Both the position numbers and the translations under genes were made by a program. From Dioscorea cayenensis subsp. rotundata (lineage: Eukaryota > Streptophyta > Magnoliopsida > Dioscoreales > Dioscoreaceae), in NCBI RefSeq assembly GCF_009730915.1, contig NC_052488.1, positions 22,562,305 through 22,626,304 of the forward strand: a stretch of 64,000 nucleotides of DNA, in the 5' to 3' direction. The notes beneath the pieces were generated by a model. It worked only from the letters and a program-made list of their open reading frames with translations. It ran no database searches and was not told the DNA's origin. This document shows positions 21,247-32,694 of the stretch, one piece after another (the first letter of the stretch is position 1; each line of letters begins with the position of its first letter).

Positions 21247-22416
21247 ATGGGGAAGAACGAGTTCCTGACGCCAAAGGCAATCGCGAACAGGATCAAGGCG
21301 AAAGGGCTGCAGAAGCTCCGGTGGTACTGCCAGATGTGCCAGAAACAGTGCCGGGATGAGAACGGATTCAAGTGCCACTGCATGAGCGAGAGCCACCAGC
21401 GCCAGATGCAGGTATTTGGTCAAAACCCTAATCGTGTCATCGATGGTTACTCCGAGGAATTCGAGAACGCGTTTATGGACAATCTCCGGCGATCTCACCG
21501 CTTCTCTCGCGTTGCCGCCACCGTTGTCTACAACGAGTACATCGCTGATCGGCACCATATCCACATGAACTCCACCCAATGGGCCACCCTCACGGAGTTC
21601 GTCAAGTACCTCGGTCGCATCGGCAAGTGCAAGGTCGAGGACACCCCCAAGGGTTGGTTCATCACCTACATCGATCGCGACTCGGAGACCATCTTCAAAG
21701 ATCGGTTGAAGAACAAGCGCCTCCGTGCTGAACTCGCCGACGAAGAGAAGCAGGAGCGCGCAATCGCGCTTCAGATTGAGCGTGCCTCATCTTCAAACCC
21801 TAACCAGCCGCCTCCACCGCCGCCATCCTCCGATCCTGCCCCTATTGATCCTAATGCGAAGGTCGCCTTCTCCCTCTCCATGCAGACCACCAACAGCGAT
21901 ACCGAACCAAAGCGGCCAAAAATCGCGTTTGATGAGGATCCCGAACCGGAAAAGGCTGAGAAGAAGCGCACCGCCGGTGGAAGCGGAGCGAAAGGCGGCT
22001 CCTCCGCGTTGGAAGAGCTGATCAGGGAGGAGGAGAAGGCCAAGGAGAGGAGCAATAGAAAGGACTACTGGCTCTGTGAGGGGATCATAGTTAAGGTGAT
22101 GAGCAAAACATTAGAGAGCAAAGGGTATTACAAGCAGAAGGGAGTGGTGAAAAGAGTGATTGATAAGTATGTAGGAGAGATTGAGATGCTGGAAAACAAG
22201 CATTTGCTTAGGATTGATCAAGAGGAGTTGGAGACTGTAATTCCGCAGATTGGTGGGTTGGTGAGGATTGTCAATGGTGCATACAGAGGATCAAATGCGA
22301 GGCTTTTGTCGGTAAACACAGAGAAGTTTTGTGCAAAGGTTCAGATTGAGAAGGGAGCTTATGATGGGAGGGTTCTTCAGGCTGTGGATTATGAGGACAT
22401 CTGCAAGATTTTATAG
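21247..22416 (+). CDS. KIN17: KIN17-like DNA/RNA-binding zinc-finger protein
   Basis: One uninterrupted exon encodes 389 aa, about the family length. Residues 28-50 form the C2H2-type finger (C28, C31, H44, H50 in WYCQMCQKQC and HCMSESH). The winged-helix-like KIN17 domain follows at about 52-160 (SRVAATVVYNEYIADRHHIH, GWFITYIDRD). A Pro/charged linker (about 185-275, with PPPPPP) leads to the C-terminal tandem SH3-like/KOW module (GYYKQKGVVKRVIDKYVGEI, GGLVRIVNGAYRGSNARLLS). KIN17 is a nuclear protein tied to DNA replication/repair and RNA processing. Codons are GC-rich in the first 700 bases, in contrast to the flanks. The start fits the invariant MGKNEFLTPK. Confidence 0.97.
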   Translation: MGKNEFLTPKAIANRIKAKGLQKLRWYCQMCQKQCRDENGFKCHCMSESHQRQMQVFGQNPNRVIDGYSEEFENAFMDNLRRSHRFSRVAATVVYNEYIADRHHIHMNSTQWATLTEFVKYLGRIGKCKVEDTPKGWFITYIDRDSETIFKDRLKNKRLRAELADEEKQERAIALQIERASSSNPNQPPPPPPSSDPAPIDPNAKVAFSLSMQTTNSDTEPKRPKIAFDEDPEPEKAEKKRTAGGSGAKGGSSALEELIREEEKAKERSNRKDYWLCEGIIVKVMSKTLESKGYYKQKGVVKRVIDKYVGEIEMLENKHLLRIDQEELETVIPQIGGLVRIVNGAYRGSNARLLSVNTEKFCAKVQIEKGAYDGRVLQAVDYEDICKIL

Positions 22417-24506
22417 TTTGCAGATAACATGGAGAATTAAGAGTCTTTATTTGAAAGGTACTCAAGTTCATACTTTACAGCAATTTTTGGCATAAAAATG
22501 ATATATTAGTTTTGGTGGTGGCACTGTGATTGTTATCTGGAGTTTATGGTATTTTAATTTTCCATATGTCTCTTGCATGCACTGTCTCTATTTGGATATT
22601 GATTCAGATAAAATTTGTTTGGTGATTGAGTTGAACTTGATTCCAGTACAATTATCAATTTTAAGCCCTTAGGTTTGTCATTTGAGAAAACATTCAATAT
22701 GTTTTTCTCCTATTATGATGTGTTGCCACAGTGTGGTTAGGGAAATTGCCTCTGGCTCGGAATGACTGCAATGGCCAAAACAAGTTATTATGTGTTGAGG
22801 ATTGTGCTAAACACTTTTATCACGTTGAGTTCGATCGATTGATAGTAGAATTAAATTTGTTCATAAGAACTCTAGAATTGAATTAATAAGTGAAATAAAA
22901 GATCTTGGGAGTGATTGGATATGCTTTCAAGCTGTTATCTTTCCTGATTCCTAAGGTGGGAATGGATGGTTAAAGCAAAGAGAATTTGAGAAATTAACTA
23001 AGCGCTAAAACTATAGTTAGCTCAATTATCTCTGATTCTTGTCATACCATTTACAACAATCATCCGATACACTACTCTTCTAATTTTCTCTCAAATAAAT
23101 TGTATATTCTCTGTTTCTCATTCTTTCTAGTTAGAGAACTGCCACTTATCACCTTGGATGAGAAGAACCATTACAGTTACAAGTTGGTGCGAGTTAAAGA
23201 GTTGTTGGGATTTGGGAAAACAAGGGCGAGCCAGACTTCAGCTCATTCTATTTGTTTTCAGTGTTCACAACTCTGCACGCAAACGCCAACGACCTTCAGG
23301 TCTATTGGTACATGGGTCGCCGATAGAGCTCTCACCGAGTGGTGAGAGTTCGATTCTCGGCTGAGGGCACATTTCTGGGAGTTGTGAATAGTGGTTGTGT
23401 ACGGATAGTTCCAGCGCCCACGTGAGCGCGGTCCCGTCCCCACTTGTTCCACCGAGGTTTGTGCACGCCCCTGGGGTCTCTAGTGGGTTCGCCCCGCTCT
23501 TCTTCCTCAAAAAAACTCTGCACGCAAACAATCTTCTCTCAGAATAATTTATTGCATGAATATGGAATTTGCTGGCTTTTTTTACTTATAGAACTGTTTT
23601 CTTATAGGTTTTAAGAAGCCCTTTCTCTTTCCATTATCATTGGATTGAGGTTTTTTTTTTCCTCTATAAAACATGATCAGGTATTCTGTTTAACAAAGTT
23701 AGTTCTGTTACTTATGCTGTATTATTACCTTGAGCTATGAGAATATGCTATCATTCATTAACAAGTTTTAGTTCTTTTAGGTTGATATCTCCCGCATGTG
23801 GATCCAAGAAACATGGGAAGCAATCGAAGAGAATTTGATTAGAGTTGGCCATGAGTTAAGTTCCAGAATGCAATGCTACGCTTGAATTACTCCAACTGAT
23901 GCCTGTAAGCTTGCCTCTTTGTACTTCATCATGTAAATGTCCGGTCACTGCCTTATTTGAGAAGCTTTTGCCATTGCATATGGACTCAGTTGAAGATGTT
24001 TATTCACTCAACCAACAAGCAAAAAATCCGAGAAGATGACCTTTTATTTTAATAAATGCAATGCAACATTGATGCTGAACAGCAATGTAGCCGCAACACA
24101 AGTTTGTGCTCTTTAAATCCAATCAAAACACAAAACTAAAGCAGATTTCACTTTCCCACCATATATTTTAGTTTGACATTCTGCAGAATACAAGCATTAG
24201 TTCTTTAAAACTTTAACAAGTGGGATGTTGCTTCATCAAATTATACTCAAACTGGTTTGTTCACTATTCTTTAAATGCTGGGAATCAAAACAATTCGAAT
24301 TTAGCTCTCCATGAGAACCCAGAACACTAACGGGACCAACAACTTTAAAATTATAAATCCAAAAGTACAGACACTCGTAAGAAATTGAAGGGCATTGCAT
24401 GCAATAAGCAAAAGAACATCAAGTCTTCCAAATGTTGCAATACAAATATAGGCCAGTCCTCAACTAATCACCAAATCACTTCTACAATCTTCGGACATGA
24501 TTTTCA
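22417..24506. other. Intergenic: AT-rich DNA with one SINE
   Basis: After the KIN17 3'UTR this stretch is AT-rich with no credible gene. Its one clear structure is the SINE at 23285-23513, listed separately. The last few hundred bases are probably the 3'UTR of the eL36 gene on the minus strand. Confidence 0.5.
23285..23513 (+). mobile_element. SINE with intact 16-bp target-site duplication
   Basis: A 229-base GC-rich body is flanked by identical 16-mers AACTCTGCACGCAAAC at 23269-23284 and 23514-23529. It contains a B-box GAGTTCGATTCTC near 23346-23358, an A-box-like TGGTACATGGGTCGC near 23304, and ends in an A run after TTCTTCC. This is the structure of a tRNA-derived SINE mobilised by LINE machinery. 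Perfect duplications suggest a recent insertion. The short open frames inside it are not genes. Confidence 0.85.
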
Positions 24507-26072
24507 TCACTTCTTTTTCTCAGACACTCCAGCAGATCTGTGATAATGATACAAACACATTAGATAGTCGCTGATAAGTAAATTAAATGGACACAGGCAA
24601 ATCAAAGAATAATGTCTCATTAGGCCACTGTTTGCAGGATGATGGGCAACAAGTATCAGCAGCTCATTGTTAGATTTTAATCATAAGAGGAAAACAGGTA
24701 TTTGGAATTTCAACTTCAACAAACAACCGCTACATTTGGAGGTAGAAGTGCAGAAAAAAAGAGGCCAAAAAATAACCTCATCTTCCTAAGAACATTAGCC
24801 ATCTCCTCACGCTTCTTCTTAGCCCTTTTATGTGTACCCAGCTTTCTCTTAGCAACCTTAAGAGCTCGCTTGTCCTTTCCAACCTTAAGGAGCTCAGTTA
24901 TTCTCTTTTCATAGGGAGCAAATCCAGCAACCTCCCTGATCAAGTTCTTGACGAATTGAACTCTCTTGCTCGTTTTCTAATTAAGTACGAGTGTACACAA
25001 ACCAAGAGAGTATTTAGGTTTGCGAATTATAAACAAGGTTTAAGAAATTTAAAGACAACCATTACAGGTATGCAAGTTTTGGTTAATTTCTAGATAAAAA
25101 CAAGTACCTACTAGGGGAAAAGAAAAAGAAAAATAAAAAAAAGAAAAGGAGACCTCAAATTGTTGACAGAGTAAAGAATTTGAAACAGTTTCACCAATCA
25201 CAGGCCATGCATAACCAAATCAAGCAATTATTCGACAGACACCATTTGAGTGTCAAAAGAATCCCGAAACATATGTAATACACAGACAGTGTCGAAAACA
25301 CTGTATTTACATATTGATTTCTAATGAAATACAAACAAGTTCTTATCTAACCTTTAACACTAAGCACCAGGAAATCTAGGCATGTAAATACATTCTATGT
25401 GCTCCATTTTACACATTGTCCTATGCATTGAATAGGTTAATGATCCACAAATGATCTAAGAACTACTCAACTTCAGCAGAAAGGTAGTCCATCACCATAA
25501 CCTTCCATTAAAATACCAATCAGAGTTGTCAACTGAAATGACAAGAAAAACACAAATGATATTCACAGTGAAAAAGTTTTCAGTACCAATAGGACATAAT
25601 CCTTGAAGATCAATTACACATCAAACAGAAAGGCAATAGGGAGAAGAGCTAAAAGTTTTTTTCTCGTAATTCTTTTAAAACAAAAAAAATTTTGGCCAAT
25701 TATAAATTATAACAGAGCTATCATATGAAATAAAGCATTGATCATTTAAATCTAAAGCAACGATAGAAAATACGAAGATGTGTATGCATATGATCAACTG
25801 AACCAAATCATTTCCGCATCTTTTGGATCTAAATATGAGGGGGAAAAATTCCATCTTTAGACGATTTCCACAACAGATCAGTTCATAAACACATTGGAAA
25901 AGAAATTGAAATCAAGCAAAACCATTTAAGATTAACGATCAAAGAGTGGTTAAAAATAAGAAAAGCTCACCCCTTTGCGGCTAGAAGGGCGAGGAGGCAA
26001 CTCCCTCTTAGTGACGATGTGGCCTTTGTTCATCCCCACGAAAAGCCCACTGTTCGGCTGCGGGGGCGCCAT
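24507..26072 (-). CDS. RPL36: 60S ribosomal protein eL36
   Basis: Three minus-strand exons, 25971-26072, 24777-24976 and 24507-24537, join to 110 aa, the usual plant length. The product begins [20 protein letters not shown] with [14 protein letters not shown], continues [20 protein letters not shown] and [20 protein letters not shown], and ends [10 protein letters not shown]. It is a basic component of the cytosolic large subunit. Introns are GT-AG; exon 2 ends ATGAG|GTTATT and the short last exon completes an Arg codon. The intron between exons 1 and 2 is about 990 bases, with no gene seen in it. The model is complete and undamaged. No neighbour is functionally linked, though U3 snoRNA in the same window is also needed for ribosome making. 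Confidence 0.96.
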
Positions 26073-26096
26073 CGTCGCACCCAAATCTCTTCTCAC

Positions 26097-26235
26097 CTAC
26101 AAACACAGACGCAAGATGAATGATCTAGGGTTTCGGTAAGAAGGCATGAAGCCAGACGCTGGAGAAGTCGAGAAGTGAATGCTCACCTGCAGAGAAACCC
26201 TAGCGCCCCAGATCGAGTGGAAGGAAACCCTAACG
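26097..26235 (-). promoter_or_regulatory. eL36 5'UTR intron and telo-box-like promoter motifs
   Basis: On the minus strand a donor CTGCAG|GTGAGC (intron from 26186) and acceptor TTTGTAG ending at 26097 delimit a 90-base 5'UTR intron. Plus-strand AAACCCTAG (near 26196) and AAACCCTAA (near 26226) are telo-box motifs, a known signature of plant ribosomal-protein promoters; a third AGGGTTTCG lies near 26132 inside the intron. Confidence 0.55.
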
Positions 26236-26505
26236 GCGGGCGGGATGATTCGTTATAAATTGTTTCTTTTTTGCGCATATACCCCTGTAACGTTTTTTTA
26301 CTCCAAAGTCCTATGAATTCTAAATTTTATAATTATATCCCATGTGGTTTAGAGATGCATAAAAATGGGTCACATCTTATTAAAAAGTAAATACTACCAT
26401 TCTTGTTTAATTTTGCAGTGTCACACTTGAAAATGTTCGGGCAAGGCTGGCGCTGATCACAAATAGAGTTTTTGATGTGGTTATTTATTTATATTTACTT
26501 TATTG

Positions 26506-26539
26506 GTGTGTGTGTGTGTGCGCGCGCGCGCGCGCGTGT
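26506..26539. repeat. (GT)n(CG)n alternating purine-pyrimidine tract
   Basis: Thirty-four bases alternate strictly purine-pyrimidine: GT repeats to 26520 then CG repeats to 26536, and GTGT. The CG half is the sequence with the strongest known tendency to adopt Z-DNA under negative supercoiling. It lies about 300 bases upstream of the eL36 transcription start region. Confidence 0.9.
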
Positions 26540-27245
26540 CTTTTTCCAGAAATGACTAATGAGGGTTGAGGAGCGAAGTATAAAATATAAATTAATAAAT
26601 TTTAAAAAATATGGTACATATGAATTGATCAATAGCTGGGCCATTCATCCAACATGAACTAATCGGATTTGGCCCATTATTGGAGTATCATACACCAAGT
26701 GAGTGAACCACTGAGTATGGCTTTACTTTTACCAACCAGCTGAGTTACCAACATGTTTGCCCAGTTCAAATTAGTTATTACTAAATCTTTTGATGCTGTT
26801 TGCATTCTAAACCTGATTGCACCGGGTAAATAACCAAAAATAGTAATGGTGGTATTTGCACAAAATAAATTTACCACAGGAAAACTAACAAGAATTAACT
26901 TCTGCTTGAAATCAACAAAACATCAACAAGTTTCTAAGTATCTTGACAGTTTTTAAAAGAAAAACGAAAGAAATTCTAACACAATAGTTGTTTACAAAAC
27001 TCGCCTAGATGGCGGTCTGTCATAGAATTAATAACGGATGAAGAATGTTACGTTCATGAGTCTGAGGAACCACCTAATCTGATGAAGAATGTTGTGTTCA
27101 TTAGTTCTACATAACCAACTAATTAAAAAAACCGAAAGTAGTGATATTGCATATGACAAATCAAGGTACCTGTCACAGAATGCTTGCATTCACCAATACC
27201 CAAGTGAAAAAGAAAAACCTCATCAAATGAGATTAAAAGGATGGT
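26540..27245. other. Intergenic between eL36 and SELENOH-like genes
   Basis: AT-rich DNA with short open frames only. The final part before 27246 is likely 3'UTR of the SELENOH-like gene on the minus strand. I see no further structure. Confidence 0.4.
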
Positions 27246-30157
27246 TTAGGGCAAAGCCTGAATCTTTTGCACCACATCTTGGACAACTTGGTCCATGTCA
27301 AGATTCTTCATTCGAGTGAAAGGTCGCTGCATATCCTGCCCGGCAAAAAACAAGCAGGTGAACTTAGTTTCTTGTTATTATTCAGACAATTTATTTTGGT
27401 AGGTGTGGGTGTGGGGACAGGTATACGTGAGAGTGCCTGAACAAGGAGATGATGCAGACAATCCTAAAATTATCTACTTCCTCACAGATAGTTCAGGGAA
27501 CCACAGAAGGAGCATGTTCCACACCATAAATTGCAATCTAACTTGTACCTCCGTTTCAACCCAGTACATAAAACTACACTTCATTTGCTACAATGAAATA
27601 AATTTTAATTCTAAAATATTACAGCAACTGCACCTAAAAGCTTTTGGTTGTTTGAGATTACAACAAGCATATATATATAAAAAATAAGACATCGAACAAT
27701 GGAAGTCCTAAAGGATTAAACGATTCATGTGGCAGCAGGAATAACATGAAATTGTTAAACCAGTTATACCCAAGGCCTTCAGCCATTTAAGAAATAGGTA
27801 ATTTAAAAGTTCTGACATGGGGGGCATTTAATCCTGATTGCCATCTGATACATCAATTCTAAATAATAAATATAGTATCGCCATGATGAAATAGAGCTAT
27901 ACCAGAAGTGAGAGGAAAATCTGATTGGCATTACGTATCTCAAAGCATCCCCGGCGTGGCTGAAATCATAAGATTCATCAAATTTAATAACCAAAAAGAA
28001 TCAAAAAGAGGAGAGAAGAAGTGCCCTGATTCTTGCACAGACGTGATGCATTAAGCAAAAATAAAGCACCTTAACACAATAACAGTCATAATTATATAAG
28101 GTTATCAATGCCAGACAGAACACATTAAAAGGCGGTGTGCCTTGCGTCTGCCCTGAGTGACAAATTAACACATTGTATCAGCAATCTCAGCTCTTTTTCT
28201 TATCATAATTTGCCCCTAACTCACAAGACACAATAAGCCTTGCAGGACACAGAAGAACATTGAACACTGCAAATAAATAGCTGATTGAATTATGTTTCCC
28301 TCATGAAGGATCATTGTGTTTGAGCATATCATAAAAAAGTAACAGCCACCCTCTAGCGGGCTATTATCAAATAATCAGCATAGCAAAATCAGACAAACAT
28401 CAACTTGCCAAACTATCACAAGGATGTGCAAGAAACTCTGGTGGAAGAAGACACCACATTTGACTTGCTAGAGACAGAATACTTAGCCATATTTTTACAG
28501 CTACTCAGGGAAACCCCTACAGTGTCTTATGGAACTTGCAACATATATGAAGGGATTTCAAATGACGTTCCTCCACAAAATACCTATTCTACTAAGAATC
28601 CATGCGGTAATTATGGAGTAGAAAAAGATTCAAGAAGAAGCATTCTGGAGCCTTACGTGAACAAGATTAAGAGGTTGTATTCATCCAATCCAACTGCAAA
28701 ATAAAAAATTGGAGTCACCTCAGTGACCTCATAATCACATAATCCTCTTATATACACAAGCGACTACTGATTCAGTGATTTGGTTACTTGTAGTCTTAGT
28801 AAAAGCCTAACAAAATAAACCAGGTTCAGAACCCAACATTATGAGTCATGCAAGTGAGATGCTTACAAACTGTGAGACTCTGAAAAATTTCTAACCTACA
28901 AGTTTGACCGTCTGACCTTCATTGTGCTTCAAGCTGACATGCTGATTGGAAGGTTACTACAAATCACAAGTTCTTCCAGATACCTTAACAGACCAACAAC
29001 ACAAAGCAGTGTCAAGTGTCCAGCAAAGTTTACATACACATAGGAGCATTAGGTGGAATTTGTGAACTACACTTGCTTCTTGATAGATGATAGATGTGTG
29101 GGACAGAGGGCTCCTGGCACCTGCTGCCCGCCCTTACTCCACTTTGATAACCGTGTCAATTAGTGTGATGAAACAGAACAAACGAATTATCCTTAAATAT
29201 ATAAGTTACCATCAAAATATCCATATTTACAGCATGAAACGTCCACCCATATACTCGGGCAGGCAATGAGTTATCAGTGACAAGGTAACAAAGTATAGCA
29301 GCAAAAATGAAGAATAATAAAGCACAAATGTAATGTACCTTATCTACCATAGCAGACAGAAAGAAAGCATTGTGCACCCAATTAGTGTGGAAAGAAGTGG
29401 GTGTGATAAAACAGAACCAACAGTTTATCCCTTAAATACTTACGTTAAGGGAAACATCCACGCATTACAATAAGGAAGCAAACATTTATCACTCACAATA
29501 TATATAGCAGGAAAAACAATCAAGAAGAAAGCTTGATTCCCCGGAGCAAATTCGTCCAACAAAAGAACAGTACCTTAACTGGATTTATCTCAACTGTAAT
29601 GCCAGGGACGCTCTTTTCCAGACCATCCTTCACATGCAAAGCCCTCGTCTTGAATGAATTGCATTGCTTGCTGAAATGAAAACAAATAATAATAATTCTC
29701 GTGAACAGAACGCAAGATTCTTGAAACCCGTACACTATTTACGAGAACAAATGCATTCACAAAATGCCTCCGAACACTAAACAATCAAGAAATCAGTACT
29801 TCAACGTAGGGCATCAAAGAATCACAAATCCAAAGTTCAAGAAACTCACCAAGCTTCGATCACGACCTTCTGGGAGACGGAGGACTCGTGAGCATGCTCT
29901 GTGGCATCATCAGAGGACTTTACCTCCTCCTTCACAGCCTCCATCGCTTTGGACTTCTCCTGTCCACCATCAGAGACTTTGGCCTTCCCCTTCCTAGCAG
30001 CAGTCTTGGGCTTCTTAGCCGGCTCCTGTGCTGCGCTCTCCGACTCGGCTTGACGCTTGGCAGCAGCGGCGGCGAAGCTCCTCGTAACCCTTCTCGAGGT
30101 CGCCGGCAACGGAGACGGCGATGGCGCCGGATTGTTCGGTTTCTTCTTGGGCGCCAT
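27246..30157 (-). CDS. Selenoprotein H-like protein, cysteine form (thioredoxin-like Rdx family)
   Basis: Four minus-strand exons, 29850-30157, 29574-29670, 27903-27959 and 27246-27335, join in frame to 183 aa. The N-terminal about 95 residues are basic and low-complexity (MAPKKKPNNPAPSPSPLPAT, AKKPKTAARKGKAKVSDGG), like the AT-hook/NLS region of animal SELENOH. The Rdx domain follows: VVIEACKQCNSFKTRALHVK with a CxxC, then EKSVPGITVEINPVK|PRRG CFEIRN, LSLLDMQRPFTRMKNLDMDQ and a helical end VVQDVVQKIQALP. In animals the second Cys of CxxC is selenocysteine; here it is TGC, as in plants generally. SELENOH is a nuclear/nucleolar redox protein. Residue before the motif is Ala where many members have His. 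The 57-base exon 3 and a 1.6 kb intron hide the gene from simple reading. Confidence 0.88.
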
Positions 30158-30174
30158 GAACGAAACCCTTGAGT

Positions 30175-30175
<1 letters not shown>

Positions 30176-30205
<30 letters not shown>
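30176..30205. repeat. (CT)15 tract in the SELENOH-like 5'UTR/promoter
   Basis: A 30-base pure CT repeat starts 19 bases upstream of the SELENOH-like start codon, so it reads as (GA)n... on the plus-strand complement and (AG)n in the minus-strand leader. GA/CT repeats near plant starts are common BPC-factor binding sites. Confidence 0.85.
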
Positions 30206-30206
<1 letters not shown>

Positions 30207-30515
30207 ACTGATCTTTAGGGACTATTTCCCGCCAATTTCACTCTTGGTGGTGAATATAAGTAACCTTTCACCTGTTTCACCTGAGAAGACCAGCTTTGTA
30301 CGGCCGTGGGTGAATTTAAATTACCTAGCGGTGAGAATAAGAGCGTGGTATGCACTGCTTTGAGGTGGACGTAAGGAACTTTTGACCGAGCGTGCTTAAT
30401 GACTTTCACTTGTTTCATGACTTTTGGGCTAATTACTTGCTTACCGTTTGATGATTTTGATTAGTATTTCATTAGGTTGAAGAGGTTGTTTCTTTAAATA
30501 TATATCAGTCCAAAC

Positions 30516-30550
<35 letters not shown>

Positions 30551-32138
30551 CAATGAGGGCATCTTTCGTCTTTTTAGTTTTCTGTTTGTTCTTTTACTCC
30601 ATTTGGTTTTTTTATTCTTCTTCACCACTAGGGAGAAAAAAAAAAAAACAACAATGAGGGATGGGATAAAGCAATACAAAATAATACATATACTTTATTT
30701 TTCAAAAATAAATAGTGTTCTTATGCAAAGACAATAGAAACCCTTCATGATATATAAACATTTCCATACTGTAACATCATCGGGTGGAAAATTTAGGATT
30801 TGATTTTTATTCAAATTCTAAAAAAAAACAGTGTATGATTCAGTGGGTGGCTCGTGCATATTGTAAAGAAAAAAAAACTAAAATCCTCAATTTTTATAAT
30901 TCAATTTTATTTTATATTCCCTCCATTCTTAATTATAAACTATTTAAAAATTTTGCACAAAAATAATATTAATTTTTTAAAAATTTAGAATAAAAACGAA
31001 TTAAATAACCAAACTTTTCATTTATTAGAATCGTATTTTTTAAAAAAAAAAATTATTAGAGTCATGCATTTTTTTCAGACTATAAATATATGGCTTTTTT
31101 CACTTTTTAAAAATTTAAAAATTTTATTATTATTTATTTTTTTATTTGTAGTTATTGCCCATGTTTTATAAAGTAATGATCTGATGTATATCTTGATTAA
31201 CAGATTAGATGTAATCAAGCATGAGATGATTCATAATATTAAGAGTGATTCTTTTGCTGGTCGAGCCTATGATTTATTTATATATACATATATGAATACA
31301 ATTGTTATATTTGATAAACTGATAAACTGGAAGAAGAATGGAACAAAATAGAATAAATGGTTTTGTTTAGACAGGGCACGACCTCTCTCTCCCCGTGTGT
31401 GTGTGTATATGTGATCAAAATATTAAAATGGTGCTTCTATTTTGTGTTTTTTGTTTTTTTAGTCCCATATAAAATCCGTATTTTTTTGTCCTCATTTGTA
31501 TATTTCTGTCATTTTAGTTCATCTAATTAATGGATCTGCCTTTTTGGTCATTCCAATCAATGAAGTTGAGGAATAAAAAAAAATGAAAATGTGCAAATAC
31601 GAAAACCAAAATAACGGATTTTATATTAGAAAGTTTAAAAAGGTGAAAAATTTAAAATAGAGAGGTGATTTCGTTATTTACACCTATATATATATATATA
31701 TATATATAAAGTAAATGATTTATATGAACACCTGCCCAAAAAAAAATAAATTAAAAAATGAGAGTAATTAAGCAGTGGCGGCGAAGGGACGGCAGCAGAA
31801 GCTGCTTTTCACGGCGAACCATGCTGTCTTTTCTTTCTGTCGCACGGACATCGATCATACCCAACGTTAAATCTCTTCAATCAATTCTTTTTTCAAACCA
31901 TCTGTTTTTTTTTTTTTTTAAAGAATCTTGTGTTAGTAGTTAAATGCGTCATTCTCCATGTTCAGTCACTCGTTATATATGTAAAATTAATTTTGCTTTT
32001 TGTCTTTTAATCTGTTTTTAATTTTGCAACAAGCAACCATTTGATCTACAGGTATTAAATCTTCGGTGTACATTGTTCATCCCACTGAGAAAATAAGTTC
32101 AAATCCCAATTTATACAAGTAAAAAATACTATATTTGT

Positions 32139-32369
32139 TTCTTTTTAGTTGTCACATTTAACTTATTTACACTGATTAAGAAAAATTAGTTAAAATTAAT
32201 TGATTATCTATATTTTATATAAAATCCATTACTTTCCAAAACTACCCCTATTTAAAACACTATTAGCAGAGAATATAATTTAAGCCTTTTAAGGATTAGT
32301 TGATTTTAATTAATTGAAAATTATACAAGTACATTAAATGAAAAGGTAAATTTGGAACGGAGGGAGTAT
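32139..32369. mobile_element. MITE (Stowaway-like), copy 1
   Basis: The right end reads GGAACGGAGGGAGTA, the inverse of the classic TACTCCCTCCGTTCC end of plant Stowaway/mariner-type MITEs. The left end is near TTGTTTCTTTTTAGTTG and is eroded. The inside shares ACCCCTATTTAAAAC and flanking sequence with the element at 33719-34020, so both belong to one family. Confidence 0.6.
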
Positions 32370-32694
32370 AAATTTGTCATTGTATGCCCTTCTCTCATAC
32401 ATAATTTGTTCATATTTATAAAAAAAATAATAATTAATATATATATTGCCTATATTGGCTTGAGATTTATTTGAGAAGAAAATTTTTTGCCAACAATGTT
32501 ATTAGTTTTAAGAACCAAATAAATCCTAGTTATGAAAAAAAAAAGATTTATATATTGTTATTATTACCAAATTATAAATTGATCATTCCATAACAAAATA
32601 TTTGGTATTTCATTCATTTTTTTTACTTATAGGTTGAGTTTTAGTCCTACTCATAGCTTATTTATAATTCCCAAAAAACTTAAAAAATTCAAAT

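Noticed and set aside
32040-32120. B-box-like AAGTTCAAATCCCAATT preceded by an A-box-like stretch
   Set aside because: No A-tail, no target duplication and no second copy nearby; too weak to call a SINE. The similar motif near 40151 was rejected for the same reason.
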